Source: Pseudomonas marginalis
GTDB lineage: Bacteria; Pseudomonadota; Gammaproteobacteria; Pseudomonadales; Pseudomonadaceae
Direction: 5' to 3'
DNA: 64,000 nucleotides
Assembly (NCBI RefSeq): GCF_024169655.1
Contig: NZ_JALJWV010000001.1
Coordinates: forward strand, 4,260,001 to 4,324,000
Position 1 is the stretch's first letter; each line of letters opens with the position of its first letter. Position numbers and translations under genes: made by a program. Below the pieces are notes generated by a model, which was given only the letters and a program-made list of their open reading frames with translations, made no database searches and was not told where the DNA came from. Shown here in pieces: positions 25,889 to 33,515 of this stretch.

Positions 25889-26088
25889 TGCGCGCACGAA
25901 TACCCAATGCGCCACGACCTAAGCGCGGCACATCGGGATTCAGGGGTTTCTCATTGCGTTTTGGGTGCTGATCCACGCACTTCGACAATCGTGCGAATGG
26001 AATTCAGGGAACAGGATGGGGGGCGTCGACTCTTTCTTTAACAGCGCTCAATCGTTACAGACATGATCAACCTTCCTGAGTGCAGCTC

Positions 26089-26319
26089 TCAGAAATGAAC
26101 TTCGGCGGACTTGATACCCAGCTCGCGAAGCTCATGGATCAGATCATCGAGGCGTCCAAATGACTCCACTTCCTCATTGTCATTGACCAGAAAATAGCTT
26201 CTCCCTGCATCCTTCTTGAACAGAATGATCCACTCGTGCGTGTTGGCCGGATTGGCTATCACGTGGGTGTCGAAGTGCATGCCTTCCCCGTGGTTGGTTT
26301 TGACATCTTCGCGTTTCAT
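26089..26319 (-). CDS. Hypothetical protein, 76 aa, copy B of a duplicated family
   Basis: A 76-residue paralogue of the protein at 22175-22405, starting MKREDVKTNHGEGMHFDTHV with IANPANTHEWIILFKKDAGR and a matching C-terminal LDDLIHELRELGIKSAEVHF. About three quarters of positions agree and changes are mostly conservative, so both copies appear to be under selection. GGAG is placed as in copy A. It is divergent from the SulP transporter gene and shares its 141-base promoter gap with it, which ties the family to anion transport or its regulation. Function unknown. Confidence 0.7.
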   Translation of the reverse strand: MKREDVKTNHGEGMHFDTHVIANPANTHEWIILFKKDAGRSYFLVNDNEEVESFGRLDDLIHELRELGIKSAEVHF

Positions 26320-26407
26320 GCGGGGTCTCCGGGCATAGGGTTCAGCTCTCTGAGCACTGAATCTAGAGCGTCTCAGGTGTTGTGCCGAGGCTAGACCAAT
26401 TGCTTTG

Positions 26408-26430
26408 CTATTATCACATCGTGTGAATAG
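26408..26430. promoter_or_regulatory. Imperfect palindrome in the divergent SulP / 76-aa promoter
   Basis: CTATTATCACATCGTGTGAATAG has a perfect inner repeat TCACA-TCG-TGTGA and partly symmetric CTATT/AATAG flanks. It lies 31 bases before the SulP ATG and about 90 bases before the divergent 76-aa start. A regulator here could control both genes. Confidence 0.45.
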
Positions 26431-26460
26431 TATGCACATGCCACCAGAACGAGGCTAGTC

Positions 26461-28116
26461 ATGATTGCGATACGAGAAGCTTGGAAAGCGGGCTTGTTAG
26501 GGCGCGAACATTGGCTTAGAAATATCGTCTCGGGGGTCATCGTCGGCGTCGTGGCGCTGCCCTTGGCCATGGCATTTGCCATCGCCTCCGGCGTCAAGCC
26601 GGAACAGGGGATCTACACGGCCATTGTGGGTGGCTTGCTGGTTTCGCTGTTCGGCGGAAGCCGGCTTCAGATTGCTGGCCCCACAGGGGCGTTCATCGTC
26701 ATTCTGGCCAGCGTGACAGCCAAGTACGGTGTTGATGGCTTGCAGGTCGCGACAATGATGGCCGGGGCAATTTTATTACTGCTCGGTATCACCAAACTTG
26801 GCGCGCTCATCAAGTTCATCCCTGACCCCGTTATTGTTGGATTCACTGCCGGCATCGGGGTGATCATTTGGGTTGGCCAATGGAAAGACTTTTTGGGCTT
26901 GCCGAAAATCAGTGGCGAGCATTTCCACGAGCGGCTGTGGCACCTCATCCAGGCATTCCCCAGCCTTCATGTACCCACGACACTGTTAGCCCTGCTGAGC
27001 CTGGCACTGGTGATCCTCACACCCAGACTGCCCGGCGTAAAGCGCGTTCCTGGCCCCCTGATCGCCATGGTCGTGGTGACGGCATTGCATGCCTATTTTC
27101 AATTCGACGGCGTGGCCACGATCGGGAGTGCCTTTGGGGGCATTCCCCAAGGGCTTCCCCAAATAGGCCTTCCTCAAATAACGCTGCCACAGGTCATTGA
27201 GTTGATTGGCCCTGCATTTGCAATCGCAATGCTGGGGGCCATCGAGTCACTGTTGTCGGCCGTTGTCGCCGATGGGATGGCCGGCACCAAACATGACTCC
27301 AACCAGGAGTTAATCGGCCAAGGCATTGCCAACCTGGTTACCCCGCTGTTTGGTGGCTTTGCTGCGACAGGTGCGATCGCTCGAACAGCAACCAACGTCC
27401 GCAATGGCGGCAATAGTCCAATCGCGGGGTTTACGCACGCCCTCACGTTGATTCTGCTGATCTTCTTCTTGGCTCCTTTGGCTTCGGATATCCCACTTTG
27501 CGCGCTGGCCGCGATCTTGTTCGTGGTCGCTTACAACATGAGCGAACTGAAGCACTTCAAGCGCATGGTCAAACGCGCCCCCAAAGCAGACGTCGCCATC
27601 CTTTTAATCACCTTCGGCCTGACCGTTTTCAGTGATCTGACGATCGCCGTGAACATTGGGGTCATTCTCGCCATGCTGCAATTTATGCGTCGTATGGCTT
27701 CCTCCGTGGAGGTACAGCTCATGGTCGAAAAAGAGCTGGAGGTGGAGTTGCGCATGAATGGGCATACACATCTTCCTCCCGGTGTTTTGGTTTACACCAT
27801 TGAAGGCCCCCTTTTCTTTGGCGCAGCAGAAACCCTTGAGCGTGCTTTGGCTCAAACGCACACCGATCCCGAGACGTTGATTATTCGCCTGAAGCGAGTG
27901 CCGTTTATGGATATCACGGGCCTGCAAACGCTGCTCGAAGTGATAGAGCAACTGCAAAAACGCAACATTGTCGTAAAGCTGTGCGAAGCCAACGAAAAAG
28001 TGCTTGGCAAGCTCGACAAGGCAGGGATTCTTCAGGCGCTTGGTTCACAGCATTATCATGCTGACTTCAGCGGCGCACTGGTCAGCCATGCCCCGATTAA
28101 CGAGACTCAGGGCTAG
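26461..28116 (+). CDS. SulP family anion transporter with STAS domain
   Basis: A 551-residue SulP/SLC26 transporter. About ten to twelve membrane segments span residues 20-420, including GVIVGVVALPLAMAFAIASG, IYTAIVGGLLVSLFGGSRLQ and IAGPTGAFIVI, the typical SulP signature. A cytoplasmic STAS domain covers about 440-545 (VLVYTIEGPLFFGAAETLER ... VPFMDITGLQTLLEVIEQL). Family members carry sulfate, bicarbonate or dicarboxylates; the substrate is not settled by sequence. With isocitrate dehydrogenase and malic enzyme nearby, a dicarboxylate or bicarbonate role is attractive but unproven. It is divergent from the 76-aa copy B gene. Confidence 0.9.
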   Translation: MIAIREAWKAGLLGREHWLRNIVSGVIVGVVALPLAMAFAIASGVKPEQGIYTAIVGGLLVSLFGGSRLQIAGPTGAFIVILASVTAKYGVDGLQVATMMAGAILLLLGITKLGALIKFIPDPVIVGFTAGIGVIIWVGQWKDFLGLPKISGEHFHERLWHLIQAFPSLHVPTTLLALLSLALVILTPRLPGVKRVPGPLIAMVVVTALHAYFQFDGVATIGSAFGGIPQGLPQIGLPQITLPQVIELIGPAFAIAMLGAIESLLSAVVADGMAGTKHDSNQELIGQGIANLVTPLFGGFAATGAIARTATNVRNGGNSPIAGFTHALTLILLIFFLAPLASDIPLCALAAILFVVAYNMSELKHFKRMVKRAPKADVAILLITFGLTVFSDLTIAVNIGVILAMLQFMRRMASSVEVQLMVEKELEVELRMNGHTHLPPGVLVYTIEGPLFFGAAETLERALAQTHTDPETLIIRLKRVPFMDITGLQTLLEVIEQLQKRNIVVKLCEANEKVLGKLDKAGILQALGSQHYHADFSGALVSHAPINETQG

Positions 28117-28184
28117 GCGTGGGGGCAGGAGTGAATGAGGCGCGACAAGCAGGCATTTGTCGTGCCCGCTCATACAGGGATGAA

Positions 28185-28370
28185 TTATTTGCCATTGGCC
28201 GCAATTTTGCTTTTGGTCGCGTAGGACACGCCATGCGTCTCCAGGTAGTCCCTAATAAGCTGACGAACGACCTGAGAAGGCGTCAGATCCTGAGACGCAC
28301 AAAGTTCCTCAAGGGCTTTTTTCTTGACGGGATCAATGAGCACAGTCAGTCGTGCAGTCTTGTTTTCCAT
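28185..28370 (-). CDS. Ribbon-helix-helix (CopG/Arc-type) small DNA-binding protein
   Basis: A 61-residue protein: MENKTARLTVLIDPVKKKAL supplies the beta-strand with alternating Thr/Val contacts, and EELCASQDLTPSQVVRQLIR DYLETHG the two helices. This is the RHH fold of dimeric repressors. A broken paralogue lies at 23833-24098. Its own promoter holds an AT-rich partly palindromic sequence (28398-28418), which fits autoregulation. It is convergent with the SulP gene. No toxin partner gene is adjacent, so an orphan antitoxin or a local regulator is the likely role. Confidence 0.75.
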   Translation of the reverse strand: MENKTARLTVLIDPVKKKALEELCASQDLTPSQVVRQLIRDYLETHGVSYATKSKIAANGK

Positions 28371-28397
28371 GGAATTGCCTGTCGCCTAAATCGATCA

Positions 28398-28418
28398 ATG
28401 ATAATCAAATTATAATAG
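28398..28418 (-). promoter_or_regulatory. AT-rich promoter/operator-like site of the RHH gene
   Basis: The minus strand reads CTATTATAATTTGATTATCAT, containing TATAAT and ATTATCAT, the latter shared with the perfect palindrome at 22043-22063. It lies about 30-50 bases upstream of the RHH ATG. The 28430-28612 gap beyond shows no gene. Confidence 0.4.
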
Positions 28419-28612
28419 CAGGGCATTCATTTGTCACCGGTTAGGTTCTGGTCGTAAGACGGCTTCCTGCAAATCACGTTGTACGCCTGGATTGCCGGGT
28501 CAACCAGGCGCTGGCAAGGAATGCTCCCGGGCAATTATGGGCGGGGGCGTCCATCCCATTGCTTACAGAAAGACAATCTGTGTGCGAGGCATCCGTCACT
28601 ATTTTTTTATTG

Positions 28613-29104
28613 TCATACGCCCCCCCAGAACAGCGTTTCCGAGCCTTGCTGTTTGATGCTATGCCTATCAAGCATCACCCATTGGTCATCCTCTTTTACG
28701 TTGGCGACTCTCCAGTCGGGCTGCGGTGTCTCAGAACAGGCGTGAATGAAACTCGGGTTACTGGTGAGCCCTGAATAAAGGGATGACGTCAGGGAGCGTG
28801 CGCCCACGTACACGCCGTTTTGCCGATTGATATAAACCCGCGCAAAGGGAGAATCAATATACGCGGCACGCAGTTGCGCCACGCTGCAAGACGCCTCCAA
28901 TTGCACAACGGTGCGTTCCGGTTTTGCATCTGTTTTCGGAGCGACGAGCTGGAAATTCAATCTGTCTCCGTCACGGAATACCGTATCAGCTACCACAGGT
29001 TGACCCAGAAAAACGTCATATGCCTTTACCGCACTTTTGCTCAGCGACACTGACTACCCCCCCCCGACGGCTGCCACGGAAAGCAGTAACGCAATTCGTT
29101 GCAC
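28613..29104 (-). pseudogene. Exported protein gene interrupted by an in-frame amber codon
   Basis: The full reading starts with GTG at 29104, seven bases after AAGGA, and gives a signal-like MQRIALLLSVAAVGGG, then TAG (29056-29054). The same frame continues from GTG 29050 as a 145-residue protein (VSLSKSAVKAYDVFLGQPVV ... DWRVANVKEDDQWVMLDR). The stop falls where a lipobox Cys or mature start is expected, right after a run of nine G. Adding or deleting one G does not restore the frame. It is either a pseudogene or makes a leaderless product from GTG 29050. The body is unrecognised but resembles small Pseudomonas exported proteins. Confidence 0.55.
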
Positions 29105-29189
29105 AGGTATTCCTTAGAGAAGTTCTGGAGTAAGCGCCGTTTTTCAAGAGTCATCGCGGTGCTCGCCGTATTTTGCGCGTCGTGACCGG

Positions 29190-29741
29190 TCATTTCGCTA
29201 CCGGCAAAACCAACTCCTTCTGCCCTTCCACCGTCACGTCATAAACCTTCTCGCTACACACCGAGAACCCCTGCAAATCAAACTCCACCAGATAGGTCTT
29301 GTTCGCTTTCGGCAGAAAGCTGCGCGACAACGGCCCGCACTTTTCCAGGCTGTACGAGGTCCCGCGATCATTGCGCCAGTTCGCAACGCCCTCCACCACC
29401 GTCAACTGATCCGCCGGCACCAACGTCTCCCGGAACGGCCGGGCACGATAGAGCCCATGGGCCAGGCCCTTGTATAACCCTCGGACAAACGCCGGCGCCT
29501 GTTGCTCCAGGGAATCGTTGTAAACAACCCCCACGCCGCTCAAATTCCCCACGGGCCCAGCGCTGAAGCTCACCTGCGATTCGGTGCTGAGCATTCTGAA
29601 AATAACCTTCGCATGGTGGTCGTCTGCCGTCAGTACGACCGGCTTGGGTTTGGCCGGCGGCAGGCCTTTATGAGAAGAACAACCCGCACCAAAAACAGCC
29701 ACCAGGCACAACGGAAAGACCCAAGCAAAGGAACGACCCAT
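29190..29741 (-). CDS. Putative outer-membrane or periplasmic lipoprotein
   Basis: A 183-residue lipoprotein. The signal MGRSFAWVFPLCLVAVFGAG ends in the lipobox FGAGC, so Cys21 would be lipidated; the next residues SSHKG favour outer-membrane sorting. The mature part contains SLEKCGPLSRSFLPKANKTY and ends YDVTVEGQKELVLPVAK; it carries two further Cys that may pair. A TTG four codons upstream (29753) is an alternative start. Function unknown. It follows the broken exported-protein gene region and precedes ParA in the island, all on the minus strand. Confidence 0.7.
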   Translation of the reverse strand: MGRSFAWVFPLCLVAVFGAGCSSHKGLPPAKPKPVVLTADDHHAKVIFRMLSTESQVSFSAGPVGNLSGVGVVYNDSLEQQAPAFVRGLYKGLAHGLYRARPFRETLVPADQLTVVEGVANWRNDRGTSYSLEKCGPLSRSFLPKANKTYLVEFDLQGFSVCSEKVYDVTVEGQKELVLPVAK

Positions 29742-29808
29742 AGATAAATTCAAACCCTGTTAAATGCCATGATGGTTAAGTGCGAGATAGCTTAATGCCA
29801 TCATTTGA

Positions 29809-29955
29809 AAAAGTATCTCCCCAACCGCCCATGTGCCTCGTAATATTCCCGGTCGGGAGCTGATGAAGGGCCGCAATGGCAGCCTGTTGACCCTGCCTTA
29901 CCTGGGCGCAGAACGCACCATGGCCACCCTATTCGATAACAACGATATGTTCTGA
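29809..29955 (+). pseudogene. Possible C-terminal gene fragment
   Basis: A plus-strand frame open from 29809 reads RNIPGRELMKGRNGSLLTLP, then YLGAERTMATLFDNNDMF before a stop. It has no plausible start or upstream gene body and overlaps the 3' end of the convergent parA gene by 58 bases. It looks like the tail of a lost gene, left at the junction between the lipoprotein gene and parA, but may be chance. Confidence 0.25.
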
Positions 29956-30788
29956 CTCAGACGCTCTTCGTTCAGCGCTTCAAATTTCGAGCGCCATTCG
30001 GGAAATAGCTCGATTGAGAGGTCTTTGATGACTTTGAAGGCGGTTGGTGAACGGCGGTAAGTGGGGAGGCGATACTCCAGGCGGTGGGCAGGAATGCCTT
30101 CTGTCGCAGCACGACGAAAGCTCACTGCGGCCGGGATCTTGGTCTGGATCATCTGGACCTTCGGATGATCAGAAAAAGTTTCGGTTAGCGTGTGATAGAT
30201 CAGGTTTGCATCGTTGGTTGCATCAAGCTTGTTGATCACGACATTCAACATTGGCGTCTCTGCACCCAGCGCTGCCAACGGCTCAAGATCTCGATAGAGC
30301 TGGAGCATTCCACGCTGAAACTCTCGTGCAGTCAGCATATCTGGGGTGATGGGCGAAATAGCCATGTGTGCCCCAAGTAAGGCCATCTCCAGCACGATGG
30401 AGCGAGCTCCTTGGGTATCGATCAGAATCAGATCAAAGTCCTGCTCGAAAGCCGGCAGCAGATTCTTGAGACGAAGGCGCCCGTCAGCAGCATGGAGCAA
30501 CAAATTTCCCAGCTGATTGAACGGATCATTGGAACGGATCAATGAGAGATTAGGAATGCAGGTCTGCGAAATGACCTGGTCGGCCCGAGTCTCGTTATTC
30601 GCGATCAGTTGATAGGTTCCACCAGGCGCCTCATGCGATAGCGCATAAAACGACGACAGCGACGGCTGATTATCCAGATCAATGAGCAGGGTGCGGATCC
30701 CTGCATCGGCGCAGAACGCGCCCAGATTGACGCCGACCGTGGTTTTACCCGGCCCGCCTTTGGTTGAAACGACTGCAGCGACTTTCAT
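29898..30788 (-). CDS. ParA family partition ATPase
   Basis: A 296-residue deviant Walker ATPase. The first residues read MKVAAVVSTKGGPGKTTVGV with the KGGxGKTT P-loop; DLDNQPSLSSFY and LILIDTQGARS are the switch motifs. Such ParA/Soj proteins segregate plasmids or stabilise integrated elements; many integrative elements carry one next to the tRNA attachment site, as here (123 bases from tRNA-Asn). No parB gene is adjacent. The C-terminus may be extended into foreign sequence. It supports an ICE- or plasmid-like origin of the island. Confidence 0.85.
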   Translation of the reverse strand: MKVAAVVSTKGGPGKTTVGVNLGAFCADAGIRTLLIDLDNQPSLSSFYALSHEAPGGTYQLIANNETRADQVISQTCIPNLSLIRSNDPFNQLGNLLLHAADGRLRLKNLLPAFEQDFDLILIDTQGARSIVLEMALLGAHMAISPITPDMLTAREFQRGMLQLYRDLEPLAALGAETPMLNVVINKLDATNDANLIYHTLTETFSDHPKVQMIQTKIPAAVSFRRAATEGIPAHRLEYRLPTYRRSPTAFKVIKDLSIELFPEWRSKFEALNEERLSQNISLLSNRVAMVRSAPR

Positions 30789-30877
30789 GATATTTACCTC
30801 TGAATCGTAGGATTAGAGACGCATTCATGCTGGTCACGCTGTGCGCTTTGATCACCCCGGAAAAATCCAAGGCAAAA

Positions 30878-30903
30878 AAAAGCCTGCATCGCTGCAGGCT
30901 TTT
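30878..30903. terminator. Terminator downstream of tRNA-Asn
   Basis: AAAAGCCTGCA-TCGC-TGCAGGCTTTT makes an 11-base stem eight bases beyond the tRNA 3' end, with further A residues giving a U-run on the minus strand. It may also serve parA from the other side. A near copy is at 21296-21321. Confidence 0.85.
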
Positions 30904-30910
30904 CCCTATC

Positions 30911-30986
30911 TGGCTCCACGACCTGGACTCGAACCAGGGACCCAATGATTAACAGTCATTTGCTCTACCAACTGAGCTATCGCGGA
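30911..30986 (-). tRNA. tRNA-Asn (anticodon GUU)
   Basis: A complete 76-base cloverleaf on the minus strand starting TCCGCGATAGCTCAGTTGGT and ending with TGGTTCGAGTCC and encoded CCA. The anticodon GTT is at 30953-30951. The acceptor stem 5' TCCGCGA pairs with 3' TCGTGGA with wobble. A broken copy of the 3' end lies at 21322-21349, so this gene may be an integration site. Confidence 0.96.
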
Positions 30987-31071
30987 ATTCGCCGTATGTT
31001 ACTGATTAAAAAGGATAAGTCAAGCACTCCGTAGCGCCTGGCGGGCGCATTCGGACAATTGGCGTGCGCCC

Positions 31072-31956
31072 CTACCCCGCGACGGCCATTTCCTTGGCCA
31101 AGTCCAGCCAGGCCCGGGCTGCAGGTGGCAGGTGGGCGCTGGCGCGCCAGGCCAGGGCGATGTGCCAGTCGGTGTGGGGTTCGTCCAAGGGGATCAGCGC
31201 GATGCCGGCGTGCTGGTGCTTGAGCGCGAGCATGCGTGGCAGAAAGGCGACGCCCAACCCTGCCGCCACCAGGTCGACGATGAAGTCGATCTGCCCGCTG
31301 CGGGCGGTCACCCTGGGCGTCACGCCCTTGCGTTCGCAGGCGGTGAGGATTAATGCGTTCAGGGCAAAACCGGCTTCGAACAGAATGAACGGTGAATCCG
31401 CGAGGTCGGTGAAGTCGATGCGCTTGCGCCGCGCGAGCAGATGGCTCATGGGCAGCACGGCCATCAGTGGCTCATTGCGCACGGGCTGGTAGTCGAAGCC
31501 TTCGTCCACCGGCAGCAGCAGGGCCGCCAGATCGACCTCCCCGGCTTCCAGGCATTCGCGCAGTTTTTTGCTGCCATGCTCGGTGAGTTCGATATCGATG
31601 TCGGGGTAGCGGTTGCGGTAGGTCGCGAACATCGACGCGAACAGTACGCCGCATCCCACTGGCGGCAGGCCGATACGCAGCAGGCCGCGCTTGAGCTCGC
31701 GCAGGTCGTTGATCTCGGCGACCAAGTCGCTGCGCTCGGCGAGCAGCACCAGGGCACGGCGGTAGGCAATTTCGCCGGCGGCGGTAAGTTCGTTCTTGTG
31801 ACCGAGGCGATTAAGCAGCGGCGCGCCCAGCTCGTCTTCCAGGGTCTTGACCGCCTTGCTCACCGTCGACTGGGTCAGCGACACCACCTGCGCCGCCTGG
31901 GAAAATCCGCCCTGACGCACCACCTCGACGAAGACACGCAGTGTTCTCAGGTTCAT
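31072..31956 (-). CDS. LysR-family transcriptional regulator
   Basis: A 294-residue LysR regulator. The HTH lies in FVEVVRQGGFSQAAQVVSLT and QSTVSKAVKTLEDELG; the effector domain contains RIGLPPVGCGVLFASMFATY. It is divergent from lldD with a 101-base gap, so it probably controls that gene and itself. In most pseudomonads lactate genes are controlled by GntR-type LldR; a LysR partner of a lone lldD suggests a different inducing hydroxy acid. ATG at 31956. Confidence 0.9.
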   Translation of the reverse strand: MNLRTLRVFVEVVRQGGFSQAAQVVSLTQSTVSKAVKTLEDELGAPLLNRLGHKNELTAAGEIAYRRALVLLAERSDLVAEINDLRELKRGLLRIGLPPVGCGVLFASMFATYRNRYPDIDIELTEHGSKKLRECLEAGEVDLAALLLPVDEGFDYQPVRNEPLMAVLPMSHLLARRKRIDFTDLADSPFILFEAGFALNALILTACERKGVTPRVTARSGQIDFIVDLVAAGLGVAFLPRMLALKHQHAGIALIPLDEPHTDWHIALAWRASAHLPPAARAWLDLAKEMAVAG

Positions 31957-32057
31957 CGGTATTCCTTTTGCGACTGGATGCTAGCGATAAAAGTTGTTTT
32001 TATCATGCCAGATGTTTGCTTACCGTAATCCCCCTTTGCCCTGCGGAGACACTGTTC

Positions 32058-33200
32058 ATGATCATTTCGTCGGCATCCGATTACCGTGCTGCCGCCAAGC
32101 GCAAGCTGCCGCGCTTCCTGTTTGACTACATCGACGGTGGCGCCTACGCCGAACACACAATGCGTGCCAATAGTTCGGACCTGGCCGAGATCAGCCTGCG
32201 CCAGCGCATTCTGCGCAACGTGGATAGCCTGAGTTTGAAGACCACGCTGTTCGGTCAGGAACATGCCATGCCGATCATCCTCAGCCCGGTGGGTTTGACC
32301 GGCATGTACGCGCGGCGCGGTGAGGTGCAGGCGGCCAAGGCGGCGACCAACAAGGGGATTCCCTTCTGCCTGTCGACAGTGTCGGTGTGCTCGATTGAGG
32401 AAGTGGCGTCGCAAAGCGCGCAGTCGATCTGGTTCCAGCTCTATGTACTCAAGGACCGCGGCTTTATGCGCAATGCGCTGGAACGGGCACAGGCCGCCGG
32501 GGTGACGACGCTGGTGTTCACCGTCGATATGCCGACGCCGGGCGCACGTTACCGCGATGCACATTCGGGCATGTCCGGGCCGTATGCCTCGGCGCGCCGG
32601 ATGCTGCAGGCCGTCACCAAACCACAATGGGCATGGGATGTCGGCGTGATGGGCCGCCCGCACGACCTGGGCAATATCTCCAAGTACCTGGGCAAGCCCA
32701 CCACCCTTGAAGATTACGTCGGCTGGCTGGCCAACAACTTCGACCCGTCGATCAGTTGGAAAGACCTGGAGTGGATACGTGAGTTCTGGAAAGGCCCGAT
32801 GATCATCAAGGGCATCCTCGACCCGCAGGACGCCAAGGACGCGGTGAGCTTCGGAGCCGATGGCATCGTGGTCTCCAACCATGGTGGCCGCCAATTGGAC
32901 GGCGTGCTCTCCACTGCCAAGGCACTGCCGCCGATTGCCCAAGCGGTAGGCGACGACCTGACAGTGCTGGTGGATTCCGGCATTCGCTCCGGGCTCGACG
33001 TGGTGCGCATGCTCGCCCTGGGCGCCAAGGCATGTCTGTTGGGACGCTCGACCGCCTATGCGCTGGCCGCCGATGGCCAGCACGGGGTGGAAAACCTGCT
33101 GGATATCTTCGCCAAGGAAATGCGTGTGGCCATGACGCTGACCGGCGTCACATCGATCGAGCAGATCGACCCGAGCACCTTGGTTCAGCACGGCGTGTAA
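32058..33200 (+). CDS. lldD: FMN-dependent L-lactate dehydrogenase / alpha-hydroxy-acid dehydrogenase
   Basis: A 380-residue flavoprotein of the LldD family. FMN and substrate residues are visible: SPVGLTGMYARRGE, FQLYVLKDR, FTVDMPTPGARYRD, and SNHGGRQLDG with catalytic His275, then VDSGIRSGLDVVRMLALGAK and LLGRSTAYAL. It oxidises L-lactate (or a related 2-hydroxy acid) to the keto acid at the inner membrane, passing electrons to quinone. Length equals that of Pseudomonas LldD. No lactate permease or LldE/F/G genes are adjacent. Divergent from the LysR gene, which likely regulates it. GGAG lies about 11 bases upstream of the ATG. Confidence 0.88.
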   Translation: MIISSASDYRAAAKRKLPRFLFDYIDGGAYAEHTMRANSSDLAEISLRQRILRNVDSLSLKTTLFGQEHAMPIILSPVGLTGMYARRGEVQAAKAATNKGIPFCLSTVSVCSIEEVASQSAQSIWFQLYVLKDRGFMRNALERAQAAGVTTLVFTVDMPTPGARYRDAHSGMSGPYASARRMLQAVTKPQWAWDVGVMGRPHDLGNISKYLGKPTTLEDYVGWLANNFDPSISWKDLEWIREFWKGPMIIKGILDPQDAKDAVSFGADGIVVSNHGGRQLDGVLSTAKALPPIAQAVGDDLTVLVDSGIRSGLDVVRMLALGAKACLLGRSTAYALAADGQHGVENLLDIFAKEMRVAMTLTGVTSIEQIDPSTLVQHGV

Positions 33201-33315
33201 AACTGCCATCAACCTGCCATCAACCTGCCAAATAACTGACATTGCGCGGCAGTGGCTGTTTTTGACCCCCTGAATAGCCTTTGATTTATAAGGATTTTAT
33301 TAAAAAACAACAAAG

Positions 33316-33331
33316 TGGCATGAATCTCGCT
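33316..33331 (+). promoter_or_regulatory. Sigma-54-like promoter upstream of the diguanylate cyclase gene
   Basis: TGGCATGAATCTCGCT matches the consensus TGGCACG-N4-TTGCW in 14 of 16 positions scored, with GG and GC exactly ten bases apart. It lies about 185 bases before the ATG at 33516. Sigma-54 control would link the cyclase to flagellar, nitrogen or carbon enhancer-binding proteins. Confidence 0.5.
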
Positions 33332-33378
33332 CTAACCCTTTCAAGCAGGTTATGCGATGACAAGACGTGTGGCAGTGC

Positions 33379-33398
33379 CCAGGGGTTATAACCCCTGG
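33379..33398. promoter_or_regulatory. Perfect 20-base palindrome in the cyclase leader
   Basis: CCAGGGGTTATAACCCCTGG is fully self-complementary. It lies about 50 bases downstream of the sigma-54-like site, so it may be an operator or an RNA hairpin in the leader. Upstream in the 33201-33515 gap, AACCTGCCATC is repeated in tandem (33209-33231); no gene is seen there. Confidence 0.5.
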
Positions 33399-33515
33399 CA
33401 AAGCGGTTTAAACTGTTTCCAATGTTTTACGGAACTGAAGGAACAGTAAGACGCTTGGCACTCGCCACTCTCATCGAGCCTGTAAGACAGCTAAGTGCTT
33501 AGAGGCCGACTGCTT

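Larger units (their letters stand above)
21288..30986. mobile_element. Putative decayed tRNA-Asn-associated genomic island
   Basis: The segment is bounded on the right by intact tRNA-Asn (30911-30986) and on the left by a diverged copy of the tRNA 3' end plus its terminator (21296-21349), in the same orientation. ParA is the gene next to the tRNA. The inside is mosaic: duplicated small genes, broken genes (23833-24098, 28613-29104), several AT-rich promoters and metabolic cargo unlike the flanks. No integrase or conjugation gene is visible, so the element would be immobile. Extent and origin are inferred; a plain tandem duplication of the tRNA end is the alternative. Confidence 0.4.

Noticed and set aside
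25844..26041. 65-residue frame upstream of the 76-aa copy B
   Set aside because: It covers the terminator at 25862-25888, has no ribosome-binding site and no family-like pattern.
28472..28500. Third copy of the sequence upstream of the 21296 terminator
   Set aside because: GCCTGGATTGCCGGGTCAA resembles GCCTGGATTGCTGGAGCAA near 21264, but the match is about 19 bases long and may be chance.
28559..28774. 71-residue plus-strand frame
   Set aside because: Antisense to the broken exported-protein gene; composition and start give no support.
21236..30911. Integrase or transposase genes in the island
   Set aside because: All six frames were scanned for tyrosine recombinase and DDE-type motifs; none was seen, so no active mobile element is claimed.
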